NCBI GenBank assembly: GCA_002633005.1
Contig: NMRA01000003.1
Location: forward strand, 1,712,806 to 1,776,805
DNA length: 64,000 bases
DNA from: Phoronis australis
Taxonomy: Eukaryota; Phoronida; Phoronidae
Direction: 5' to 3'
Shown here: piece by piece, positions 45,518 to 57,500 of the stretch
Layout: each line of letters opens with the position of its first letter
How positions within the stretch are numbered: the first letter of the stretch is position 1
Made by a program: the position numbers and the translations under genes
Notes under the pieces: generated by a model
Database searches by the model: none
Told to the model about the DNA's origin: nothing
What the model saw: only the letters and a program-made list of their open reading frames with translations

Positions 45518-48500
45518 ATGGATGGTATGCAGCATAGAGGTACACAAAACGAACCTGGTGCATCGTCTATCGCAGACAGTGGAAGTGGAACCCTGTTTGG
45601 TTCCTCCCGGAGGTTAGTGACTGACAGTGTTTGTTGTTGCACAACACTTTACTGTTTAAACAGTTAAAAGTCAACCACAGTTAAGTCAAAATCACTCTAT
45701 TTAAACTTGAAAAGTAGAAATAATCCTTCAAGTTTGCGGCGGGATATCTTGCCTTTAATCGTAGATGCATATAACTGCAGTCCTGGTGGGCCTTGTGGGG
45801 TCTTTTCTTTTTAGTCGAAATCGAACTCGCAGTTATTTTTGTCATTGTCTATTCTACTTTGTTCAAGTTCAAGAAAGGAGTCTATATTAATTGTTCTGCG
45901 CTTGAGTGTGTACTGGCTCGTATGAATAACTTATCTTGATGACTCCAACATAGTTCGAGACCGGACTTGAAATTCGAGTTTATGCTAGAGTACTCAAGTT
46001 TTTACAGGAAGTTAATAGCAAAACTCTCAGTGGCAGATCTAGAATATCACAAGGAAGGGTCCAACATTTTGTCTCGGGCAATTGCGCAAAGCACGATTGC
46101 ATGTGCGCAACCAGCCTGAAAGATAGGGGGGGGCTCGAATTTTTTGGACCCTCTACTAAAAAGCAAACGGAGGACTAAAAAAACGAGGAAAATGATTACG
46201 CAAGTCGTTTGAGTCGGACTCTTGCAATCGGGTCTGAGACCTCCCCCTCAGCCTAGTGTTGATTTCTGGGGTTAATTAATGAACTCAATATTTCTTCACG
46301 CTCTTGCTGTTTTATTTTTTTGCTGCAGCCAAGGGGGTGACTGGTCTCCCCCAAATCCGCCTATGAATCTAGAGGTCATCAAGTGCAAACTTGGACTAGA
46401 CATTCATATGTGCATTTATCATAATGTACAGGAGACAGAATAGCTTATCTTGAGTTTGCACAATTTTGAATAGAAATGTCAAAACAATTTTGTGCTACGG
46501 AGGTTTTGATTACAAAGCTCAGACCACTGCCCTGCCATCATGTCAAGTAAAACTAGGAGCACATATGTGAAAGTTTTGCAGTGTATTGTTGTATTTAAAA
46601 ATTTGTTTTTGTGTCTCAGAGAGAGCTTCTCTTGGTCAATTTGATTACTGAGACTGCTTGTTCTTAAGTTTATTGACAAATCAAATTGTCACTTGACGTC
46701 TTGATTATGTGTTTATGTTGCTATTGAAGTTCCATGAGCAGGCTTCCCCGCATCGTTAGGTGAAGTGGGGCTGACCTCTGTTGACAAAGGAATGTTTGTG
46801 TGTGTCTCAGTGAACGATTCTGCCCAACACTCGACGGCATTGCAAAGCGCAACTAGTGATAAGAGCTCGCCTGCCTGAGAGCAATACTATATATAAACAT
46901 CACAAAAATGTCAGTTGACTTGGAAGATATTGTCATCTTGGTTAAATCTGTATTAGGAGTCTTTAAGCAAAAAAAGAATTTGTGATTTTCTTGCATTGAT
47001 TTGAAGGTTTCTGTGTGACCTCATCATTCAAGCAGCTCAATCTTTTGTGCAGAAGTTCTGTCTGCATTGAAAATACAAGTCATAAAACACCTGGTCTTGA
47101 TGGATGTTGTCCATGGTGGATTATAGTATGGTTCTCATAGAAAAAATCAACCTCACTTTTGTGATTTTGCTCTTGTGGAAATTTGTAGCCATGAACACTC
47201 AATGGCAATAGAATATAATTACTCATTCACTCACTAATGTGCCATCATATAGCATAGTAAGTTGCTTTAACAATGACCTTCTTGTATAGTCAATATACTG
47301 TCTCCTTACTAGTTAACAATACTGCAGTAGCTAGAATCAATTAATGGAATCTTTTATCAATGGTACATTTGAGAAAAGACAAAAACACAAACTAATCATG
47401 AATTCAATTTGAAGATTTGAAAAGAATTTCTCTTCATGATTAAATATTTCTCCTGTTAAGCCTTACAAGAAAATAAAATTTAACTTGTTGACCATATTGT
47501 GTGCTGAATCATGGGCGGCCCCATAGGGGGCTAGGGGGGCTATAGCCTCCACTTTTTTCAGTGCTGCGCCATCCATGGTTGAAAGGCGGTGCTCCACAGG
47601 GGGGCTGGGGGGACTTTAGGCACCCACTTTTTCAGTGCTGCACCGCCCATGTGAATTGGTTACATTTTACCAACAATAAATATTAGTTTAAAGCTGTAGA
47701 TTTTGTACCCCCAAAAGTGCGCATGGCGTAAGTTGTTATTTGTAATTGAGGACTATCAGTGTAGGTCATATTGTATAGTCCAAGTGAGGTTTCAACTTGG
47801 TCCCTTACTTGCCCTCTTTTGCGTTGCCGTAATAAGGGAAACATTCCTGTGATTATTTTTTGTGAACCCGTTGGCGATGGTCCTGGACCCGCATCTTCCA
47901 TGTTGGCAAGTTTCTCTTTGACGAATATTCAGTTGATGATCTATACCTTTTATACTTACACAAAGTATCGAGGCGCCTCCTAGACTTGTTACACAATGAT
48001 CTGTAACCTTTTCTCTTCTCTCTTCTCCATTTCTTTGTGTTTTGGGGACCTTCTTATTAGCGATCGAAAACCTTTAGAAAGTCTCCTAATTAAAGTTCTC
48101 AATAGTTAAGCATTGTATTACGTCTAAATGTAAATAAATGTGCCTCTCCCTCTCCATTTGCAGAGGAGTGACAATAGAGGGATCCAGTTCCAGACACTTT
48201 ATGAGCTTCAAAGACATTCCAGAGGACATGTTACCACAACCTGACATGTATGATGAGAGCTGCGCGCCAACTTCGGAAGAAATCCGCAAATACAGCACAA
48301 AGCAGTCTGATCAATTATCTGGATGGCGTTGGATCTTACTCGCAAAGTCTCTTGCCATAAAAACACACGAAAATGACAAACTTGTACCCGGTCTTATGTT
48401 GTATATCTTAACTCTTTTCACTGGCTTTTCATATGCCGCATCCAAAACCTGGTTTTGTGTGTACGATATCAAGAGTGCGGAAACACCTTCTACTGTGTTT

Positions 48501-51500
48501 ACAGGCACCGTCGATATCGCCATGGCATTGTTTTGGGTTTCATCTGGAATATACGCGCATTCATTGGCTGGGGACCTGTTCAGTAACCCCAGGTTTTGTA
48601 ACAGTGTGCGCATGCACTCGAAGATGTTGTTTGGAGTTAGTGCATTGAAACTGACGCTACTTCTGGCTATTGCTGCGATGGTTGTTGATATTTGGAGAAA
48701 TTATGAAAATCTGAGTAGTTCCACTTGTTACAAAGTGAGTGTGACGCCCATCATCTGTAAATTCATGTTCATCTCGCGAGTGTCTTTTTCATTCGTTGCG
48801 TGTGTCTGGAATCTGTTGTGTGCCAGTGTCTTATTCTCCGTCGTCAGGACCCACACAATAGGTATATGGACTTTGTTACTGATTATGGTCGATTTGATGT
48901 AAAACTTATCTCCAATCTATTCTAATTTGGCATTCGGCTTATTTTACTATATTATGCAATATGCAGTTAAATTATGTTGATTAAATTTTATCTCTAATGC
49001 TATAAAACTGGCATTAGTTGGTTCCTGGAATAATCTATCTAGATTTTATCTGGGGAAATTGGATTGATCTCATGGTCCAAGTTCACAAACTAGTTCAACC
49101 ATGCTTTGTCCAAGTTAGCAAGTTTTAGTGTTACAATGGTCCTAATACAGCTTTCTGTTTGCTGTACCATCAATCCAACTTTAAATGTTGTTAACAGGGT
49201 TTGGCACAGTTAGCTACACGGTATATTTATCGTTTAAGAAAGAAATCAACTGACTTATGAAATTTGAATATTCTGATTTAAAAAATGAAGGTTTTTTCAC
49301 TGAGGTCTTATATTTTGTGGTTATTCAAAAACAAACATGATATCAGAATCCACGTGACATCAAAAGACTCAATGAGATGTCAGGGATGCTCGTGGCACAG
49401 TGGATAGAATCGCGCTAAGTTCTTCATTACTTAACAAAAAATGTTTATAAGAGATTGTCTGTCCAAATCGCATAACGATAATAATCCTTGTTATTTTACA
49501 TCAGCATGCATGCTATTTATATGCTATTTCTAATTTTTGTTTGTAAGTGCTGCGGAGATTCATTAAGGAACTTGAAAAAGACGGTTTGTTGTTTGAACTG
49601 GGATGGGCCAAAAGACGTGAACATCAGCTTACCAGACAACTGCACGTCACATCTATATCAGAGGGTAGGTCCTGCATTATCAAACTACGTCAGGTGTTGT
49701 ATTCAAGCTTTGCAGGTGTATTAGTGTTTACAGAAATATTGTTTTACATTGTACTAACTCAAAAGCCTTTTTCTCTAATATTTTCCATTTCGATTCTGCC
49801 CAACAACCTTGTAGCACCACTTTTCCTTATTTTGAATAGTCTTTGCAACTTTTGTACTATAATACATATGTTATAACGTTTCATTATTCAATCTAGATTA
49901 TCACCGGGCCATGTTAGATAAAACACACCGTTTTATAGACTCTGTGGCACAAATACTCCCTAATACTATAAAGAGGGTGTATTTACCACCTGAATATACA
50001 GGTATAATTGCATGTGAACCTTCGAAGAATGGAAAGATGTGGTTGTAAAAGTATTAGGGTGCATGTGGCAGACAGTTCAGTAGGTCTTCACATCCAAAAT
50101 AAAGTTTGGCACTCAATATGGTGAGTAAAAATAAAGTTTGGCATGTATAAAAGTTTACTCATGTTATCATCATGGCTAGAAGTATGGTCACAAATTAATA
50201 TCATAATTTTTATTATTTGGAACATGGTAGTTGAACTTTAAAAAAGTGGAACAGTTTCGGCATAATCCCAATTGTGCACTTTATGTTTTGTCATGCATTT
50301 GTGAACAGTTGGTCATTAACACTGCATTTGCATTATCTCCACACCTGTCATAGCATGGCACACCGTAACAACTGCTTTAGTGTTTTGTTGTTAAAGTGCA
50401 TTATTTGTCAGTCTTTGTTTACTAAATCTGATCAGCCATTTTTGAGAATGTTGTTCCGAAGTTCCCGTATTTGGACATTTTTAGGGTGCTATATAACCAT
50501 AATGTTGATGGAACACTTTTTGATTGGTGCTCCATCATTAGCTAACATTCTGCTGTTTGAGGGTAATTGAAACGTTCGCTACCGTGCACATGTTTTACTG
50601 GTGTGAAATTTTCCCAAAATCAGAGCCACCACTGGATTACTCACAACTGTTTGACGTGAATTCAGATTTTGTGACGCCAAAAGCCTGGCCTGATTTTTTT
50701 ATTATGTTTTTTTCTGGATTTTTACGAGATGTAATTTAAACTTGACTTCACATTAAAGTATTTTAGTATTTTCAAATGTCATTTGTCAATAATGTTTTGC
50801 TTTCTTACGTTGACTGTACTTCGGGAGCAGGTTTTCTGTTATACAGAATTTGTTGAATGCACGACACTTTTCATTGTTCACGGTCTTTATTCCGTTGCGT
50901 TCATACTTTCTGAACAAAACTCTACTCTCTACTGAACATAGATACAGTAACTGACCTAGCGACATAATTAAAAGACACACGATATTTCGAAACATACTTG
51001 TTTCATTCTTACATTGAAATACATGTTTGTGAGTGGAGTTGTCATTTTAATTTTATTTCAGGTGAATACCTTTGGGACGATGACATTTCTTCTTTTCCTT
51101 CCACGTTCGCGGAATCAGGAAATCCTTCAAACACAGTTCTTATCAACATTGATCATGAGAAGGGTTTTCCAAGAGAAGCCAGGCCTTCAAATCAGATGTT
51201 GAGTACCAGCTATGATTCACAAAGACGCTTGGATTTGATGGATGATCCCTTCATGGAGAGTGCAGCGTCTCGAGCCCAACTGATGTCTGTACGTTATACA
51301 TCTTTGGAAACTATTGTAGTTTTGGTTCGTGGTATTACCATGGAACAAATTGATTTGCTATAGTCAGTGGAAAGATTCGCTGCTGTTAATTTGACTCATT
51401 ACAGTACAAAGTTGGTAATTTTAGCTTGATTTTACTGAATTCATGACTGCTTTGTGGTAGTGGATTAACTAAGAACTTGAGAAACATATGTTTAAAGGAC

Positions 51501-54500
51501 ACCAAGTCCAATTTTGACCTATTTACAGAAATTAGAAACTACTTTTCCTCCAGTTCTCTGAAACAAAATAATGTTTTGTAACCCCTGACAAACGGCAAGC
51601 TGTTGGAACAAAATTTGAATACTTATTTCAAAATCTTGATGTGCAAACATGACCTACACTTTAGGCAACTTACATAAAAACTGTTAGAAAGAACACCCTC
51701 CAAGATTCACAATATCCAGTCTTTGACCTAAATAGTATGAGTTTTTTGCTGAATCGTGCGTTTATCATTCAAGTGTGACGCCAATGTTGCATTAGCAGTT
51801 GACAGAACAAGGATTGGCTGAAATCACGAAACAGGGTTTAGTATCCCTTTAAGAGTTCAAAACTAACAGCATAACAAAAGTCATTATTCATTGTAAACAC
51901 AATGTTCCATTTTACTGACTGTTGGGCATTGGTATTTTTTAGCCTTTGTTCATCTGAGGATGCTTTATAACCATTATAAACTTAATATTCTACAATAATT
52001 TTCCTCTGTATTAAGGTCAAAGAAGTTGTTATTAAGAAAAGATTTGACTGTAGTTTCCGTCCTCTGTGTTGCAGGATGAAAGGTTCTTGAGCTTTGAAAT
52101 ACTTTGCAACTAAACATTGAGTCTGATTCTCAGCAACAGCAACTGTTTTGAAAGGAGATGTTTTAGACAATTTAGAAGTTGTCTAAGGCTTCATTAGAAT
52201 CTGGTCACTTTAGCTGTAAAATAAAGATTTCTTACCTTTTGCAATTCCAGTGATGGTCGACTATATTTGTTTTCACATGATCGAGCATGTTGTTACACAT
52301 GTCACTGTTGTGCGTTGGTTTTCTAGAATGTCAGTATAAACAGTGGTGATGATGAGTTAATGACCATGCCCCTGGAGGGCCCTAGAGAGCCAGGCATGTT
52401 GTCGGTCAACCAAATACTGGTCAGTTGGTGGAAACTACAGGTAATGAGTGCCGAAGGTGTTGTGAATAATCAAATTAACCAGATCAATAGCAGTATTAAT
52501 CTTCAGAACTTTTTTGAATTTAATAACCGTATCTCAGTGGTGTAAGCAGGTTACCAACCAATTGTCCTGGCCGAACGGACTAATCTTGTAGATATCCATT
52601 GTACAGTAGCTGTTTACTTCTAATCATAGACCTCTACAAAAGTACATGCTTGAACCCTCAAAGAACCCTCTCTTTAATCTGGTTGCTTTGACGTGTTTTT
52701 ACCGACTTTTTAGCAAATCAAGCAAAACAATTCCACTTACCATGTTTAGTTTTTTAATACGCACTACCTCACTTAAGTTGTCACCTTCGGTACCATCATA
52801 AAAGCAGTGACTTATCTTAGTGATGACTGATGCGGAACAAATATGGTATTTGTGTTTTGCATGTAATTGGTAGTGAAGGAAAGGACACGACTCGTGCAGA
52901 CTGATGAATTAATTATCTGATGATGAGTTGAGCGAGGCGATATGTACTGCCTTTTGTGATGTCACAGAATGAACATGTGTAACTCCTGAATGAAAGCAGC
53001 AGGAAAATATTTTTGCATTGTGCATTATGGTCTTTTTTGATTAAAATCAAATTTTCAATTCATGAATTGAATTTGATTAAAATATTTCCATTGACTTCCT
53101 CTTAGTCTCTCAGATAGATCAGTTAGGTACCATTTGATAACAGCTACGTAATACACTAACAGTTTTGTAATTGTTTTGTGAAGTTTTTATTGTTCTTTTA
53201 AATCTGTTTTTGAATTCGCGCCCTTTATTTTAGACGTCTCCTCTGATGATCGAACATCCTGGAATTACTATAAGTGATGTATTCAAGTGAATTTGTTCTC
53301 CTGGTTACTGCTGTAAACATTGGTCAATTATTACACTGTATGTCAACACAAGAGCGTGTGTTGGTTTGAAATTGTAATAGGAAGATAGAACCTGCAGAAG
53401 TCAGTATTGTCTTCATCCATATTTGAATGTACGCAAGAATTTGAATGGTACTGATCTGCCTTTGCTGCGTATTATTTGAATTCATTGGATATTTTTTGTT
53501 GGTGTCACTGTATTAGTCTATACATGTATTCTGTTTCAGTGTCGGCTGCACATCTCTTCATTAGCCCTGCAGCGCTGGTTATTTGGTTGGATCGTGTTCA
53601 TCACCGTCATCTCAGTGCATTACATTGTAATGTGGCTCAAGCAAGAGCCCACGGTGCTGGAGGTGTTTGAGTTCGTCATACCCATCCTCTTGCTACCTCT
53701 ACTGTGCTCGGCATATGCTGAAGTCAACTATGAATGTTCACGTGTACCAAGGGTAGGGAACTTTGTCAGCTGTGTTACAGTCTTCATAACTTATTATGTT
53801 GCCACCATAATTTTGCCCATTATATACTGAAGTTAACAAAGAATATTTGCATGTTACAAGGCCCCAGTTTTGTAAAAAGCAACTGGACAAAATGCATACC
53901 ATTGCCCCATGATGATAACCAATGGTTGGTGGTTTACCCAATCAAGACTTGCCACTGTAGCTTTAAAGTCTTCTCATAATCTCCTCATGTTCGTTATTAA
54001 TTTTCTCCATCATTCCTGGGGTGACTACTGCAATGGTGAATTATGGCATTAGGTGCTACATCTCATTTCCCCACTCACAACTATGACTGATTCTTACCAT
54101 TTGGGATTACAATAGCCACTTACCACAGCACTTAAGCTATGTTGCATAAGACTTCAAAATTATCCGCTGGATAAGTTTGATTGTTGCATGATGTCAGGTG
54201 CATTATTCAACAATAACTACATGGCGCGTGATAATGCGAAGTCATTGTTGCTATACGGCGTATAACGTTATGCAACTGGGCCCAGGACTTTTATCACTGG
54301 CTTCATCTGTTTGGGGATTATAGGGAACAGAGATGGGGGCAGTGATAACTGGTGCCTGTTGGCGGCGACATTCTGCCCCACCCATTTTGACACTGCAGAC
54401 TATAAATACTAAATCGGTGTGAAAATTGAACCTTTTCATTGTTTGAAACACAAAAATCAGCAAACTGCAACAGAAGAAAAGGGAAATAATCGCATTGCAA

Positions 54501-57500
54501 CTGCTGTTCCTTTATTGATATGTTCCAACCTGCCTGAGCAACATAATGGAATGGCTTAACTTGCGTACATAGTTCTGCTTATCAGAGTGGTATTAATAAT
54601 CTCACTCTAGAGTGCAGTCTTATGTTGGAATGATTATTTATGGGATGTCCTTTAAACAAAATGGTGAAAGGTGTGATTACAGAAAGTTACCTGTCATAGT
54701 CATATATTGAAGCCACTAGCCTAGTGAAAGATGTGTTTGAAAGAGGAAACAATTAATATATAAACCTGTCCATTCAGAAATTTATACTTGTAGTGACAAT
54801 TGAACAGTGTTTCTGTTTTTATGCATCTCCTTTTTGCATAAATGGGTGCTTGCAGCTGTCATTAACTGCGTGTCCATCATCTACCATCCACCTCTTTCTC
54901 TCCCGACCACAGTTGGATTTGAATTTATGAAAATTTGTGGATAAGTTTCTGTTATGTCGTGTGGAGAGGGGAGTGAAGAAGTCGTCTTTACTCGAATAAT
55001 ACTTTATTGCAGACTTTTGTATGTTTTTGCAATTAGGACTAAATGCATATGAACTGTTTGGTAAGTGTTATGTAATAAACCATTCTAAGTGTGCCATATA
55101 AGGTAAGTGTAGTTCCAGTAAAACCACGTCGCTATTACAGTTTCTACCAGAAAGACTGAGAACAGAGCCTGCCGTATTTCAGACTTATCAGTCCAATTAG
55201 TTCTGCTCAGTGGGAATTTTAATACTTTGGTGTTTCGTTTTGGAGTCTGCCTCTCCATCTGTTTGAAGAGCCATGTTGAAATTTCTCATTGTTATTGGGG
55301 ATTGTTGGGTTGATGTTGATTTTTGGATGGATTAGACTACTGCTGTGCCCTCTAGTCAGTTTTAGTTTTTGTGACTTCTTGTCTGCCAAGAAATATCTTT
55401 ATATTTGACAGATGTGTTTCAAATATGTTTGCCGTTAGTATATGCGAGCACCCATTTGTGTTCAGATGGATGTATTGCGCCCTGTAGTGGCAGATTTAAT
55501 TTTTGAAATCAGTCTTATTCTGCCAGACCACTTGAGTTGCCGGTATGGTTTTATTAAAACTAAAATGGCCTTTTCTGTTGATGTTTGTTCAAATCTCCAA
55601 AGTGCATCCCTGTAGTGAGTATCATATTTTTGACACTCATTTTCTGCAAAATCTTTTGAAATTTTTGTAATATGTTTCCAAGACCTCCCCACCTGGGAGG
55701 AAGGATGCCTGTACCATCTGAGAGGGAAATGTATTAGTTGAGGGGAAAATCCTCCCCTTCCTTCTTCCCGGTGACCACCTATTCCGGCAATGCTTCAAAT
55801 AGCAAAACTAACTAACCTGAAAGGAAATTTTTAATTGCTTCATGGTGAATTTTGGGCCTGGTGAACATTACATGATTTTTTAAAATTTCTCTTAATAGGG
55901 GAATGAGGGCAATATTCAGCCTCAAAACCAAGGCTTTGAGGGAGCCTGGTTTCTGTTAACAAGATTATTGCACATTCCCTCATGATTTTTCAGACTAGTG
56001 TAATTTGTGCTGTGTGAGGCATTTTTAGGTTTAGTAGTGCTGGTCATTAATGGAAAGTTTAATTATAGAGAGTACCTCTTTTATTTTTCTCATTCTTCAT
56101 GCACATGTTGAATGCATATCACTGCTCTGTATTGTTGAAACATCACTGCCTGTATCAGATACTACTGATTTGATGTCCATATCAGTGAAGAACTTTTTGT
56201 TTTATTCAGGCGATTGTACCAATTAGTGAACGACTGCCTCTACTGAGACAGATGCTGCAGCAGCCCTTACAACTGACGGTATGTGTACACTGAGTTTTTA
56301 TTACTATTTGCTCTCATTCAGTGGCTATCCCAGACAGTGGTAGAGATAGAGCAATAAAATCTTTCTCTGTTACTTAAATGTCGTTTGTTAATATAGTTAT
56401 TGTAATAAAAATGATCCAAGCATAAATGCACATATTTAGCCCCATGCATCCATGTAAAGCTGTATCCTACACCCTGAATTAGATGAATGTGCCTATTTGT
56501 AGTAACAAAAATAGAATTCTATCTCTGTGAGGAATTTGCGGTATTACCGTAGATCCAATGTTATGAGTAAAAGGCCTAATTTACTTTTCATTTTGGCCTA
56601 TTAAAAGGGCGAAATGCATCTTTAAACAATGCGATTGGTAGTGTTTTGGTTTACCAAAATTGTTTTCATCTGTTACTTTTCTCCACTTTCGTCGTAATTA
56701 TTTAAGCAAGACAAAATACAAACGAATGGAGCTTACATTTGACTCTTGTGTATACAAAAAATATTTAATGTGCTTGGGTTTTCCTCAAGATGGTTGTAAC
56801 TGAATTAGGATACTGATAGCCATGAGGCAACTTCTCCACTAACATTTGGGGTTATGTTGCCCCAACTCCTAAGTGAGCTTAAAGGCGAAGGCAACCTTTT
56901 TTCATGTCATTTTGAGCTAAAATATGGTTGGTTGGTTATCCTAGACATATTTTCCACTTAATTACAGCTTTTCGTAATTTTATTAATTACTCGTCCGCTA
57001 CTCAGGAAGTGACGTTTTAGGAGACAAGCGTTTCCCGCCACTTGGTTTTGCGTTGAGTTTACCGTGCGAATCTGTTCTATTCTACTTTTGTTTTGTGCTG
57101 TTTTACAACAATTGTCGCCATCACTTTCCATCGGCGAGTATTCTGCGGCAAGATAGGTTAATAGAGAACTCAACTACGTTGGATTTAGGGATTGTTTAGT
57201 GTGTTGTAAGCTGAAAATGGCTGGAGTCGGTGACCCGTATCACAGTGACAGTAGTGTGAGTGACGGAGACCTTGTTCACAGCAGTGGTGACGAGGAATTT
57301 TTTCACGGACATTCAGTGGGTGGGTACATGTTTGAGCCCGAGTATAACGAGGCAGAGTACGCACAGGCACAGGCAGCTGTTGAGAGAAACGAGGCGGCTA
57401 CTGAGGACAGACGTGGTGACACATCTTGGTGCAAATGCACTGTGTGCGTTGTTATGCCTACCTCAATGGAATGCTTGTGCTGTTCNACGGTAATTCTCGA

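Noticed and set aside
44461-45547. Long open frames of 254-342 codons
   Set aside because: They are created by translating the N gap; only the exon 2 start (44487-44729) is real.
49381-49420. Possible tRNA or SINE promoter (GTGGCACAGTGGATAG)
   Set aside because: It is A-box-like only; there is no B box and no cloverleaf.
50274-50570. 98-codon hydrophobic open frame in a 7TM-gene intron
   Set aside because: The exons on either side join in frame without it and it lacks flanking splice signals in the right phase.
57217-57489. P2X purinoceptor gene
   Set aside because: Only the cysteine motif of the P2X7 cytoplasmic end is present, inside transposon inverted repeats; there is no channel domain.
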